The translations under genes were made by a program, and so were the position numbers. A DNA stretch of 64,000 bases, taken from Arthrobacter citreus. Lineage in GTDB: Bacteria; Actinomycetota; Actinomycetes; Actinomycetales; Micrococcaceae. The DNA lies in contig NZ_VTFV01000004.1 in the NCBI RefSeq assembly GCF_009192745.1, positions 413,821 through 477,820 of the forward strand. Direction: 5' to 3'. The notes under the pieces are model-generated. The model saw only the letters and a list, made by a program, of their open reading frames with translations, was not told the DNA's origin and did not search any database. This document shows, in pieces, positions 18,361 through 27,305 of this stretch (position 1 is its first letter; each line of letters begins with the position of its first letter).

Positions 18361-18416
18361 CGAGATAGCAGAAACTGCCCGTATGAAGGCTCATACGGGC
18401 AGTTTCTGCTATCTCG
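18361..18416. repeat. 56-nt perfect palindrome (26-bp arms, 4-nt loop)
   Basis: The arm from CGAGATAGCAGAAACTG to CCCGTATGA (18361-18386) is exactly complementary to 18391-18416, with AGGC between. It lies 17 nt past the deoA stop and about 150 nt before dedA. It can fold as a strong hairpin, but no T-run follows on either strand. Its ends and length match the palindrome at 36166-36221. Confidence 0.9.
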
Positions 18417-18432
18417 GTGAAGATATGGGCAG

Positions 18433-19716
18433 CTAGCCGATCCGGTCGATGATCAGCGGCGGGATGCCGGCGGCCTGCGGGGAAACCACGGCAGCCCCTT
18501 CAAGGGCTTCCTTCGCCCGCTCGAACTTCTCCTGCGTGTCCGTCAGCAGCGTCATCAGCGGCTGGCCGGCCTTGACCGTGTCGCCCGGCTTGGCGTGCAG
18601 GCGGACGCCCGCTCCGGCCTGGACGGCGTCTTCCTTCCGCGCGCGTCCGGCACCGAGGCGCCAGGCAGCAACGCCCACCGAGAGGGCGTCAAGCTTGGTG
18701 AGAACACCGTCTGCGGAGGCCACAATGGTCTCCGATTCCTTCGCCACGGGCAGTTCAGCGTCCGGGTCACCTCCCTGGGCAGAGATCATCCGGCGCCACA
18801 CGTCCATCGCACGGCCGTCCTTCAGCGCTGCCGCCGGATCGGCGTCGGGCTGGCCCGCCGCAGCGAGCATCTCCTTCGCCAGCGCCACGGTCAGTTCGAC
18901 GACGTCGGACGGACCACCGCCGGCGAGCACCTCCACGGATTCCTGGACCTCGATCGCATTTCCGGCGGTCAGGCCCAGCGGAGTGGACATGTTAGTGAGG
19001 AACGCCACAGTGTTGACCCCGGCATCCTTACCAAGTGTGACCATGGTCTGCGCCAGTTCGCGGGCGTCGTCGACGTTCTTCATGAACGCGCCGGAACCTA
19101 CCTTGACGTCAAGGACCAGCGAGCCGGTTCCCTCAGCGATCTTCTTGCTCATGATCGAGGAGGCGATCAGCGGGATGGCTTCCACCGTGGCGGTCACGTC
19201 GCGCAGTGCGTAGAGCTTCTTGTCTGCCGGCGCCAGGCCTGCCCCGGCCGCACAGATGACTGCTCCTACGTCTGCGAGCTGAGCCATCATCTCGTCGTTG
19301 CTGAGCGCAGCACGCCAGCCGGGAATGGCCTCGAGCTTGTCCAGCGTTCCGCCGGTGTGGCCCAGGCCGCGCCCGGAGAGCTGCGGCACGGCCACGCCGA
19401 AGACGGCAACCAGCGGAGCCAGCGGCAGGGTGATCTTGTCCCCCACGCCGCCGGTCGAGTGCTTGTCCGACGTCGGCTTGCCCAGGGAGGAGAAGTCCAT
19501 CCGTTCGCCGGACGCGATCATCGCAGCGGTCCAGCGGGAGATTTCCTCGCGGTTCATGCCGTTGAGGAGGATCGCCATGTTCAGGGCGGCCATCTGCTCG
19601 TCGGCAATCACGCCCCGGGTGTACGCGTCGATCGTCCAGTCGATCTGTTCCGGGCTCAGCGTGCCCCGGTCCCGCTTCACGCGGATGATGTCCACGGTGT
19701 CAAAACGTTCGCTCAT
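18433..19716 (-). CDS. deoA: Thymidine phosphorylase
   Basis: The 427-residue product begins MSERFDTVDIIRVKRDRG and has the phosphorylase signature SDKHSTGGVGDKITLPLAP, GRGLGHTGGTLDKLEAIPG and the C-terminal domain with KPGDTVKAGQPL. It splits thymidine or deoxyuridine with phosphate, giving the base and deoxyribose 1-phosphate. The open frame extends 76 residues upstream, but that stretch overlaps cdd in another frame. The ATG at 19714-19716 overlaps the cdd stop (ATGA), giving translational coupling. Confidence 0.95.
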   Translation of the reverse strand: MSERFDTVDIIRVKRDRGTLSPEQIDWTIDAYTRGVIADEQMAALNMAILLNGMNREEISRWTAAMIASGERMDFSSLGKPTSDKHSTGGVGDKITLPLAPLVAVFGVAVPQLSGRGLGHTGGTLDKLEAIPGWRAALSNDEMMAQLADVGAVICAAGAGLAPADKKLYALRDVTATVEAIPLIASSIMSKKIAEGTGSLVLDVKVGSGAFMKNVDDARELAQTMVTLGKDAGVNTVAFLTNMSTPLGLTAGNAIEVQESVEVLAGGGPSDVVELTVALAKEMLAAAGQPDADPAAALKDGRAMDVWRRMISAQGGDPDAELPVAKESETIVASADGVLTKLDALSVGVAAWRLGAGRARKEDAVQAGAGVRLHAKPGDTVKAGQPLMTLLTDTQEKFERAKEALEGAAVVSPQAAGIPPLIIDRIG

Positions 19717-20132
19717 TTGCCTGCCTGCCCTTCCAGGTGCTGGGGTCCGAAAGCATCGGGCAGCACTTCGTCCATGGTCCGGATTCCGCTGACGGTCAGC
19801 AGCTGCATGCCAGGTGCCCGGAATTCGTAGAGCAGCTGGCGGCAGCGTCCGCACGGCATGAGGATTTCCCCCTGGCCGTCCACGCAGGTGAAGGCCACCA
19901 GGCGTCCGCCGCCGGTCATGTTCAGCTGGCTGATCATGGAGCATTCGGCGCAGAGGGTCAGGCCGTAGCTTGCGTTCTCGATGTTGCAGCCGGAAACAAT
20001 CCGGCCGTCATCGGTCAGCGCGGCCGCTCCCACAGGGTAGCGGGAGTAGGGAACGTAGGCGTGGGACATGGCCGCACGGGCCGCGTCCTGCAGGACGTCC
20101 CAGATTTCAGGCGCAGGGGTAACTGCGTTCAT
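19713..20132 (-). CDS. cdd: Cytidine deaminase
   Basis: The 139-residue product is a small, tetramer-type cytidine deaminase. The zinc ligands and proton shuttle are visible: Cys61 and Glu63 in NIENASYGLTLCAE, and Cys94 and Cys97 in MPCGRCRQ. It converts (deoxy)cytidine to (deoxy)uridine. A GAGG ribosome binding site lies 8 nt upstream of the ATG. It sits between the nucleoside importer genes and deoA, so uptake, deamination and phosphorolysis look encoded in one unit. Confidence 0.95.
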   Translation of the reverse strand: MNAVTPAPEIWDVLQDAARAAMSHAYVPYSRYPVGAAALTDDGRIVSGCNIENASYGLTLCAECSMISQLNMTGGGRLVAFTCVDGQGEILMPCGRCRQLLYEFRAPGMQLLTVSGIRTMDEVLPDAFGPQHLEGQAGK

Positions 20133-20165
20133 CTATGTGTCCTCTTGTCCTTGTGGGGGTGGGGA

Positions 20166-21455
20166 TCAGCTCTTGATGTAGGGAATGCCGCTGGCTGCAG
20201 GACCGCGTGACTTACCTACAACGCCGGCGACGGCGAAGATGGTTACCACGTACGGCAGCATGGCCAGGAACTGGTTGGGCACCGGGGTACCCAGCAGGCT
20301 CAGCACGGACTGCAGGTTGGATGCGAAGCCGAACAGCAGCGCCGCGAACAGCGCACCGATCGGGTTCCAGCGGCCCAGGATCAGCGCCGCCAGGGCGATG
20401 TAGCCCTGCCCGGAGGTCATGTCCCGGTTGAAGGAAGAGACCGCAACGAGCGTGAAGAATGCGCCGCCGACGCCGGCTACGGCACCGGCGAGCAGCACGT
20501 TCCAGAAGCGCATGCGGTTCACGTTGATGCCCACGGTGTCCGCGGCCTTGGGGTGTTCGCCCACTGCACGGGTCCGCAGGCCCCACTTGGTGTGGAAGAG
20601 GCCGAAGTAGATCGCCGCGACGGCAACGTACATCAGGTAGCCAATGACGGACTGGTCGAACAGGATCGGGCCCAGGATCGGAATATCCGAAAGCAGCGGG
20701 ATCGCGATCTTGTCCAGGCGAGGGGGCGAGTTCCACTTTGCCGAATCCGCGCTGAGCACGGTGGAGAAGAGGAACCCGGTGAGGCCGGAGACAAGCACGT
20801 TCAGCACGACGCCGACGATCACCTGGTTCACGATGTACTTGATGCTGAACACCGCCAGCACCAGGGAAACCAGCACACCGGCAATGGCTGCCGCGAAGAG
20901 CCCCACGAACGCGTTGCCGGACAGGGAGCCTGCAACGGCGGCGGCGAAGGCGCCGAACAGCAACTGCCCTTCAATGGCAATATTCACGACGCCAGACCGC
21001 TCACACAGCACGCCCGAGAGTGATCCGAAAATCAGCGGGAAGGCCAGGGTGAAGGAACCGGCCAGGAGTCCATACAGCGCCACACTTGGGTTGCGGGCGC
21101 TGCCCACTGCCCAGGTCAGGAATGCGGCAATGAAGAACACAGTGAACACCGCGATCAGCCAGCCGGGGACGTGCTGGTAGCGGTTGACCAGGATAAAGGC
21201 GTACGCGGCGGATGCGAGCAGGACCACCGAGGCGATCCAGCCCAGGACGGGTGCCGACACCACGATGTTGGGGAGCTGGATGGCTGCGTTGGCGTCCGTC
21301 AAGCGGAATGTCACTTCGCTGGACGGCGAGCCCAGCCCGAACATGAAGAAACCAAGGATTGCCAGGACACCCAGGATCACCGGAGTCTTCCAGCTGCGGA
21401 TGGCCTTCACATCAGCCGGCTGGCCCTTGGAGGCGAGAGTTGTTGCGGTGCTCAT
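20166..21455 (-). CDS. Nucleoside ABC transporter permease (second subunit)
   Basis: The 429-residue membrane protein has about ten spans and the BPD-transp-2 family core: LSGVLCERSGVVNIAIEGQLLFGAFAA early and RTRAVGEHPKAADTVGINVNRMR as the cytoplasmic coupling loop. It pairs with the permease encoded just upstream (ATGA overlap) and with the ATPase and BMP-type lipoprotein to form a nucleoside importer. An N-terminal region of about 115 residues with three or four extra spans precedes the usual core, making it longer than the common 300-330 residues. Confidence 0.88.
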   Translation of the reverse strand: MSTATTLASKGQPADVKAIRSWKTPVILGVLAILGFFMFGLGSPSSEVTFRLTDANAAIQLPNIVVSAPVLGWIASVVLLASAAYAFILVNRYQHVPGWLIAVFTVFFIAAFLTWAVGSARNPSVALYGLLAGSFTLAFPLIFGSLSGVLCERSGVVNIAIEGQLLFGAFAAAVAGSLSGNAFVGLFAAAIAGVLVSLVLAVFSIKYIVNQVIVGVVLNVLVSGLTGFLFSTVLSADSAKWNSPPRLDKIAIPLLSDIPILGPILFDQSVIGYLMYVAVAAIYFGLFHTKWGLRTRAVGEHPKAADTVGINVNRMRFWNVLLAGAVAGVGGAFFTLVAVSSFNRDMTSGQGYIALAALILGRWNPIGALFAALLFGFASNLQSVLSLLGTPVPNQFLAMLPYVVTIFAVAGVVGKSRGPAASGIPYIKS

Positions 21456-22819
21456 GCTGCTCCTTGCGCTGCATCGGCTTTTTTGGTGGTGCGCTTGCCG
21501 GAGGTCTTGAACGCTCCGGGCGGCGGAATCCGGAACAGGGACCGAACCAGCGGCGGCGCGGCGATGAACAGGACGATCAGCGACTGGACAACCAGCACAA
21601 TGTCGATGTTGGTTCCGGTGCTGGTCTGCATGGTGACGCCGCCTGCGCGGAACGCACCGAAGAGCAGGCCTGCCGCGAAGGTTCCCCAGGGTGAGGAGCG
21701 GCCCAGCAGCGCCACGGTGATGGCATCAAAGCCGAAGCTGGCAGCGACACCGGAGGTGAGCACCTTTTCGGTACCCGATACCTGCGCCACGCCGGCCAGG
21801 CCGGCCAGTGCACCAGCAATGAGCATCACGATGACGTAGCCCTTAGTGGTGTTGATGCCGGCATTGCGGGCAGCCGCGGGGTTGGCGCCGACTGCGCGGA
21901 GCTCAAAGCCCACAGTGGACCGGTTCAGCAGCCACCAGATGAACACCGTGGCGGCGATCGCCATGATGAAACCCCAGTGCAGGCGGAACCCGGAGCCGAA
22001 CAGCGGCGGGAACATCGCGGTCGAATCCAGCTGCGGGCTGATGGGGTTGGTGGAGCCGGGGCGCTGGAATCCGGGGGTGGTGAGCAGGAAGAGCACCAGC
22101 TGGATCGCGATGTAGTTCAGCATGATCGTCACGATCACTTCATGTGCACCGGTCCGTGCCTTCAGCAGGCCGGCAATGCCGCCCCAGAGCGCACCGCCGA
22201 CAGCACCGGCAAGAATGACGACCAGCAGGTGCAGGCCAACGGGCAGGTGCCAGCTGAAGCCAACCCAGGCTGCCAGGGTGGCGCCAATGAGGATCTGGCC
22301 CTGCGCACCAATGTTGAACAGGCCCGCACGGAAAGCGAGGGCGACGCCGAGGCCCGCACAGATCAGCGGTGTCGCCACTGTCAGTGTCTGGGTCAGCGGG
22401 TAGATCATCCGGGAGAACGTGTCAGCTTCGAAGTTGAAGATCGAGCCCTGGAAGAGGGCAATGTACGCCCCCGACGCCGCGGACCAGGCCGCGCCCAGCA
22501 TGTCGCCGGGTCTGTTGAAGAAGTAGCCTGCGGCATCCGCGACTTCCTCATCGGTGAGGGCGATCAGCAGGCCGCCGACCACCAGTGCCATCAGCACGGA
22601 CAGCACCGAAACCAGCGCATTGCCGGTAACGATGCGGCGCAGGAGGGATTCGCTGCCGGTCTCCGGGTGGAGCTCGGTCTCGGGCACGGGCACGGCAGGC
22701 GGAGGAAGGGCCCCGCCGGCGGTTTCGGCAGCATTCAGCAGCCGTGTTTCATCGGCAGCTGCTTCCTCCTTGCGGGGGGCGGGATCGCCCGGCTGCCTGT
22801 TTGCTTCCTCCGGGCTCAC
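21452..22819 (-). CDS. Nucleoside ABC transporter permease (first subunit)
   Basis: The 455-residue membrane protein starts at a GTG that overlaps the ATPase stop by 4 nt. A hydrophilic N-terminus of about 65 residues (Glu/Pro rich) precedes the first span. The family motif LAFRAGLFNIGAQGQILIGATLAAW and the coupling loop ELRAVGANPAAARNAGINTTKG identify a permease of the BMP/PnrA-associated type. A short Lys/Ala tail follows the last span. Together with the next gene it forms the heteromeric channel. Confidence 0.9.
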   Translation of the reverse strand: MSPEEANRQPGDPAPRKEEAAADETRLLNAAETAGGALPPPAVPVPETELHPETGSESLLRRIVTGNALVSVLSVLMALVVGGLLIALTDEEVADAAGYFFNRPGDMLGAAWSAASGAYIALFQGSIFNFEADTFSRMIYPLTQTLTVATPLICAGLGVALAFRAGLFNIGAQGQILIGATLAAWVGFSWHLPVGLHLLVVILAGAVGGALWGGIAGLLKARTGAHEVIVTIMLNYIAIQLVLFLLTTPGFQRPGSTNPISPQLDSTAMFPPLFGSGFRLHWGFIMAIAATVFIWWLLNRSTVGFELRAVGANPAAARNAGINTTKGYVIVMLIAGALAGLAGVAQVSGTEKVLTSGVAASFGFDAITVALLGRSSPWGTFAAGLLFGAFRAGGVTMQTSTGTNIDIVLVVQSLIVLFIAAPPLVRSLFRIPPPGAFKTSGKRTTKKADAAQGAA

Positions 22820-24360
22820 TGCGCCCCTCCCTCGATCTCGCTCTGGTGCGAAAGTGCATCTTCAGCGCTCATGCCGGCCATCATCAGGCCCAGCACATCG
22901 CGCGACGTGTTACCCGGAACAATGCCCATAAGCCGGCCGCTGTACAGCACGGCGATCCGGTCTGCCAGTTCCAGGACTTCGTCCAGTTCCGTGGACACGA
23001 TCATGACCGGCGTACCGCCGTCGCGTTCCGCCACGATCCGCTTATGCAGGAATTCGATGGATCCGACGTCGACGCCGCGGGTGGGCTGGGAGGCGATAAA
23101 CAGGGACAGCGGCCGGGACAGTTCCCGGGCCATGACCACCTTCTGCTGGTTGCCGCCGGACAGGGTGCCTGCAGCGGCTTCGGCCGACTGCGTGCGGATG
23201 TCGAACTCATCAATCTTCTCCGCCGCGTTTTCGGCCACGACGGCCGGACGCATGGACAGGCCCCTGGCGAACGGAGCTTTGTTGTAGCGGTTAAGGACCA
23301 GGTTCTCCGCGACGGTGAACGTACCCACAAGCCCGTCCACGCTGCGGTCTTCGGGCACAAAGCCCACGCCGGCGTCGATGATCTGGGCCACGCTCCTGCC
23401 AACGAGTTCCTCACCCCCGAGCTTGATCGATCCCGTGACGTGTTCCTGCAGGCCCATGATGGCTTCGGTAAGTTCAGTCTGTCCGTTGCCCTGGACACCG
23501 GCGACAGCGAGGATCTCGCCCTGGGCGATCTCAAAGCTGAGGTGGTCCACCACGGCCTGGCCGGTATCGGAGAGCACCACCAGGTCACGGACCTGGAAGG
23601 TTGCTTCGCCGAGCTTGGCCGGTTCCTTCTGAAGGTTCAGGCTGACCGAACGGCCCACCATCATGGACGCGAGCTCCGTGGTGGAGGCGCTGGGCGGGGC
23701 GTCGCCGACCACTTTGCCGCGGCGGATCACGGTAATCACGTCGGAGACGGCCTTGACCTCGCGCAGCTTGTGGGAAATGAAGACAACGGATTTGCCGTCG
23801 TCGCAGAGCTGGCGCATGATCGCCAGCAGTTCATCGGTCTCCCGGGGAGTGAGCACAGCGGTGGGCTCATCCAGGATCAGGACTTCAGCGTCCCTGATCA
23901 GGGCCTTGATGATTTCCACGCGCTGCTGCACGCCGACCGGCAGGTCCTCCACAACGGCGTCGGGATCAACATCGAACCCGTACTGCTCCGAGATCTTGCG
24001 GATGCGTGAGCGGGTGGTTTCAAGGTTCAGCGAACCGCCGGCGCGGGTGGTTTCGTTGCCCAGCGCCACGTTCTCCGCAACGGTGAACACGGGCACCAGC
24101 ATGAAGTGCTGGTGCACCATACCGATTCCGGCTGCCATGGCATCGCCCGGTCCTGAGAAGACAACGGGTTTTCCGTTGACCAGGATCTGGCCCTCTGTGG
24201 GTTCGTAGAGGCCGTACAGGACGTTCATGAGCGTGGACTTGCCCGCTCCGTTCTCACCGAGCAGGCTGTGCACCTGTCCCGGCTCGATCACCAGGTCTAT
24301 GTGGTCGTTGGCAACCAAAGTGCCGAAGCGCTTGGTGATGCCTTTGAGTTCGAGTTTCAC
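22816..24360 (-). CDS. Nucleoside ABC transporter ATPase, two tandem ATP-binding domains
   Basis: The 514-residue product begins MKLELKGITKRFG. The first domain is canonical: Walker [10 protein letters not shown] near 35-43, signature and Walker [15 protein letters not shown]. The second has the degenerate Walker A VQGNGQTE, typical of sugar/nucleoside type double ATPases, then LSGGNQQKV. It powers uptake through the two permeases downstream. The GTG at 24358-24360 was chosen as start because the family begins there; an upstream TTG adds 15 unlikely residues. A terminator-like hairpin separates it from the binding-protein gene. Confidence 0.9.
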   Translation of the reverse strand: MKLELKGITKRFGTLVANDHIDLVIEPGQVHSLLGENGAGKSTLMNVLYGLYEPTEGQILVNGKPVVFSGPGDAMAAGIGMVHQHFMLVPVFTVAENVALGNETTRAGGSLNLETTRSRIRKISEQYGFDVDPDAVVEDLPVGVQQRVEIIKALIRDAEVLILDEPTAVLTPRETDELLAIMRQLCDDGKSVVFISHKLREVKAVSDVITVIRRGKVVGDAPPSASTTELASMMVGRSVSLNLQKEPAKLGEATFQVRDLVVLSDTGQAVVDHLSFEIAQGEILAVAGVQGNGQTELTEAIMGLQEHVTGSIKLGGEELVGRSVAQIIDAGVGFVPEDRSVDGLVGTFTVAENLVLNRYNKAPFARGLSMRPAVVAENAAEKIDEFDIRTQSAEAAAGTLSGGNQQKVVMARELSRPLSLFIASQPTRGVDVGSIEFLHKRIVAERDGGTPVMIVSTELDEVLELADRIAVLYSGRLMGIVPGNTSRDVLGLMMAGMSAEDALSHQSEIEGGAQ

Positions 24361-24426
24361 AACCCCAACCAATCTGTTTGTGTCTGAGTGTTTGGGTACT
24401 CCCAAAGGAAGGTTACCCGGAACAGA

Positions 24427-24466
24427 ACGGACCGCTGTCCGTCCAGCTGGACGAACAGCGGTCCGT
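24427..24466 (-). terminator. Intra-operon hairpin after the nucleoside-binding lipoprotein gene
   Basis: ACGGACCGCTGT pairs with ACAGCGGTCCGT, with a further inner GTCCAGCTGGAC palindrome. It lies about 20 nt past the lipoprotein stop and before the ATPase. A partial terminator here would give more binding protein than transporter, a common arrangement for ABC importers. Confidence 0.65.
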
Positions 24467-24484
24467 TTGATGCGGCCTGGCCCC

Positions 24485-25597
24485 TTACTTGGGGCTGGCG
24501 GCGGATTCTACGGTGATTTCACCGGAAATAATCTTGGCCTTGATCTCGTCCACTGCGGTCTTGACGTCTGCAGGAACAGCATCTTCCTGGTCGTGGTACG
24601 GAGCCAGGGTGACTCCGCCGTTCTCCAGGGTGCCGACGTACGGCTCGGCGTCGAAGTTGCCTTCGACGTCAGAGGTGATGACGTCTTCGACTGCCTGGCC
24701 CATGAGCTTCATGACGGAAGTCAGGATGTATTCCTTGCCGTTGCCGGCGGTCTCGTAACCGTCGGAGTCGACCCAGATCACCTTGTTGGTGCCGCCGCCA
24801 GCGTTGGCTTCGACAACGGCGTCGAGCGTTCCGGTACCCACCGGTCCGGCGACCGGCATGATGATGTCGGCGCCTTCGTTGATGAAGTTCTCGGTGGTGG
24901 TCTTGCCTGCACCGGTGTCGGTGAAGTTGCCGATGAAGGAACCGGTCTGGTCGGCCTTGTTCCAGCCCAGGACCTCGACGTCGGTGCCGTTCTCTTCGTT
25001 GTAGTAGGCGACGCCGTCAGCGAAGCCGTCCATGAAGATGGTCACGGTGGGGATGTTGATTCCGCCGTAGGTGGCAACCTTGCCGGTCTCCGACGTGCCG
25101 GCAGCTACGTAGCCGGCCAGGAATGCAGCCTGGGCCGTGTCGTAGATGATCGGCTTGACGTTATCCAGGTCAATCGACTCGTCATCGATGATGGCGAAGT
25201 GGCTCTCCGGGTTGGCCTCGGCCACTTCCTTCGTGGCGTCGGCCAGGAGGAAGCCGACGGTGACAGTGATGTTGCAGCCGTTCTGGACAACCATGGAGTC
25301 CAGGTTCGGGCCGAAGTCGGTCTCCGACTGGGACTCGGCGGTCTTCACCTGGATGCCCAGGTCAGTTTCGGCAGCCTTCAGGCCTTCGAAGCCGGACTGG
25401 TTGAACGAGCGGTCATCGAATCCGCCGGAGTCCGAAACCATGCAGGCCAGGAAGTCGCCGTTGGCGCTTGCCTCGCCGCTGGATGCGGAGTCTTCTTCCG
25501 GGGCGGCACCGCAGCCGGCCAGCAGAAGCGCCGATGCGCCCAGCATGGCGACGGATACACCGGCATTGCGCTTGAAGCCGCGCGGGAAATTCTTCAA
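24485..25597 (-). CDS. BMP/PnrA-type nucleoside-binding lipoprotein
   Basis: The 370-residue product has a lipoprotein signal peptide with lipobox LLAGC (Cys29) and the basic membrane lipoprotein fold: MVSDSGGFDDRSFNQSGFEGLKA, GFLLADATKEVAEANPESHFAIID and YAAGTSETGKVATYGG. PnrA-type proteins bind purine and pyrimidine nucleosides. It is the first gene of the unit that continues with the ATPase, two permeases, cdd and deoA, which supports nucleosides as its ligands. Confidence 0.92.
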   Translation of the reverse strand: MKNFPRGFKRNAGVSVAMLGASALLLAGCGAAPEEDSASSGEASANGDFLACMVSDSGGFDDRSFNQSGFEGLKAAETDLGIQVKTAESQSETDFGPNLDSMVVQNGCNITVTVGFLLADATKEVAEANPESHFAIIDDESIDLDNVKPIIYDTAQAAFLAGYVAAGTSETGKVATYGGINIPTVTIFMDGFADGVAYYNEENGTDVEVLGWNKADQTGSFIGNFTDTGAGKTTTENFINEGADIIMPVAGPVGTGTLDAVVEANAGGGTNKVIWVDSDGYETAGNGKEYILTSVMKLMGQAVEDVITSDVEGNFDAEPYVGTLENGGVTLAPYHDQEDAVPADVKTAVDEIKAKIISGEITVESAASPK

Positions 25598-25718
25598 TGT
25601 TCCTCCAGAAAAGAAAAGTGTTCCACCGCCTTAGCTGCGTCTTGGCCCGCCGGACGGGAAGGCCTTCGCAGGTGCGTGTGGTGCGCGCTCCTTCCCTCAT
25701 GGAGCGCAGCAAGACCTA

Positions 25719-25747
25719 ACCATAGTGCATGTGTCCCGCAGCACTAA
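25719..25747 (-). promoter_or_regulatory. Candidate promoter of the nucleoside uptake operon
   Basis: On the leftward strand TTAGTG and TATGGT are separated by 17 nt and lie about 120 nt before the lipoprotein start, a fair match to a housekeeping promoter. Upstream, at 25767-25784, an inverted repeat AACAT-N8-ATGTT could bind a regulator. The rest of the 300-bp gap holds nothing else I recognise except the repeat and hairpin near 25860-25915. Confidence 0.4.
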
Positions 25748-25866
25748 GCGAAGCTGTGCTCTGGCGAACATTTGTTTACATGTTGTTATCAATCGGAGGT
25801 TTGCGGCGGCGTTGCGGCGGCACGGCAACGGCCGCGGCGCCTATCCGGCAGTCCCGGTCAGTGCCG

Positions 25867-25894
25867 CAGGCCGCGGGTTCGTCCCGCAGGCCTG
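25867..25894 (-). terminator. Terminator hairpin directly after the amidohydrolase stop
   Basis: CAGGCC-T-GCGGG and CCCGC-GGCCTG (leftward strand) form an 11-bp stem with one bulge, starting 2 nt after the stop codon. It overlaps the duplicated gene end at 25859-25915. Confidence 0.55.
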
Positions 25895-25895
25895 G

Positions 25896-27119
25896 TTAGT
25901 GCCGCAGGCCGCGGGCCGCGCGGACCGCAGCAGCGGCCATGACCGAGACGCCGCAGCTGATCGCCAGTTCATCCGGGTTGTAGTCTCCGCGGTGCAGGTC
26001 GAAGGTCTCCCCGCCCGGGGTGCGGGTGCCCAGGCGCATCATGGCGCCGGGGATCGCCTGGGTCATCCAGGCGAAATCCTCGCCGCCCATGGACTGCGGG
26101 GTGAGGACAACGGAGTCCTCCCCCAGCTCTGCCCTTGCCGAGGCTTCGATCAGGCCCGTTTCGGCTTCGGAGTTGATGACCGGCGGAACGCCGCGGGTAT
26201 GCTCCAGCGCCACTTCCACTCCGTAGGGCGCAGCAACTTCGCGCACGACGTCGTCGAGCAGTTCACCGGCAGCATGCCACGCCTCGGCGTCCAGGCAGCG
26301 CATGGTGCCGGCCATGAAGCCGTGGCCGGGGATGGCGTTCGGCGCCGAACCGGCATGGATTTGCCCCCACACAACGGAGACGCCGCTGCGGACGTCGATC
26401 CGCCGGGAAAGAATGGCGGGCACGCTGACGGCGATCTGGCTCAGCGCGAAGACGAGGTCCTGGGTCAGGTGCGGACGCGAGGTGTGCCCGCCCTGTCCGG
26501 AAAGCTCGATGCGGATGGTGTCCGAGGCGGAGGTGATGGCACCAATACGCGTGCCAACCTGTCCGACGTCGACGCGCGGGTCGCAGTGAAGGGCCAGGAT
26601 CCGAGGCACACCGGAGAGCACTCCCTGTTCAATCACGGACAGGGCGCCGCCTGGCATAACCTCTTCGGCCGGCTGGAAGATCACCCGGATCCGCCCGCCC
26701 AGGGAGCCCTCGGCGTCGAGTTTTGCCAGCACCCGGGCCGCACCGAGCATGACGGTGGTGTGGATGTCGTGCCCGCAGGCGTGCGCAATTCCGGTGTTCA
26801 CCGAAGCGTAGGGAAGGGCGGTCTCCTCCAGGACGGGCAGGGCGTCGATGTCCGCACGCAGAGCCAGTCCGATTGGTCCGTCGCCAATGTCTACGTAGGC
26901 TCCCGTGTTTTCAAGCCGTTTGGGCTGCAGGCCTGCCGCTTCCAGTGCTTCGACGATCCGGTCAGTGGTCCGGAACTCCTTGTGCGAGAGCTCAGGATGC
27001 GAATGCAGGTCCCGCCGAAAATCGATCAGCTCACCCAGTATTGGGGCAACACTGCCCCGAATAGACGGAACGGGTGAGCTGCTAAGTGGGGTTGTCTGCA
27101 CGTATTCAAGGTTAGCCAA
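25896..27119 (-). CDS. M20-family amidohydrolase (N-acyl amino acid/hippurate hydrolase type)
   Basis: The roughly 407-residue protein has the metal-dependent amidohydrolase pattern: RRDLHSHPELSHKEFRT, ADIDALPVLEE, AHACGHDIHTTVMLGAA, FQPAEEVMPGGA and a C-terminal metal-site MGGEDFAWM. Relatives hydrolyse N-acyl or N-carbamoyl amino acids or indole-acetyl conjugates; the substrate here is unknown. The start is uncertain: the frame opens at a TTG with no good ribosome binding site, and a GTG 18 nt downstream is an alternative. It is followed by its own hairpin, so it is probably separate from the nucleoside operon. Confidence 0.87.
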   Translation of the reverse strand: MANLEYVQTTPLSSSPVPSIRGSVAPILGELIDFRRDLHSHPELSHKEFRTTDRIVEALEAAGLQPKRLENTGAYVDIGDGPIGLALRADIDALPVLEETALPYASVNTGIAHACGHDIHTTVMLGAARVLAKLDAEGSLGGRIRVIFQPAEEVMPGGALSVIEQGVLSGVPRILALHCDPRVDVGQVGTRIGAITSASDTIRIELSGQGGHTSRPHLTQDLVFALSQIAVSVPAILSRRIDVRSGVSVVWGQIHAGSAPNAIPGHGFMAGTMRCLDAEAWHAAGELLDDVVREVAAPYGVEVALEHTRGVPPVINSEAETGLIEASARAELGEDSVVLTPQSMGGEDFAWMTQAIPGAMMRLGTRTPGGETFDLHRGDYNPDELAISCGVSVMAAAAVRAARGLRH

Positions 27120-27204
27120 CCTGTGCTGGTCTGCGGGAACCGGATGACTTTAAGACTTCCCACTGCCCGGAAACGTGAGCCCGAAGCCACTGCACTGTCG
27201 CTTG

Positions 27205-27261
27205 GGATACTTCCTTATCTTGGATACTGCCTTATCTTAAGGACGCCATCTTAAGGACGCC
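27205..27261. repeat. Two adjoining short tandem duplications
   Basis: GGATACTTCCTTATCTT (27205-27221) is repeated with one change at 27222-27238. From 27234, ATCTTAAGGACGCC is repeated exactly at 27248-27261. The array sits between the amidohydrolase start and the manC terminator. Confidence 0.85.
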
Positions 27262-27265
27262 CTTG

Positions 27266-27292
27266 CCCTGGGGCCGGCACCCGGCCCCAGGG
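27266..27292 (-). terminator. Terminator hairpin of manC
   Basis: CCCTGGGGCCGG pairs perfectly with CCGGCCCCAGGG around a 3-nt loop, 13 nt past the manC stop. Confidence 0.8.
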
Positions 27293-27305
27293 TCGGCGAC
27301 CCGGC

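Noticed and set aside
19717..19944. 76-residue N-terminal extension of deoA
   Set aside because: It overlaps cdd in another frame, its Arg/Pro/His-rich composition is typical of a shadow frame, and the ATGA overlap gives a clear start at 19716.
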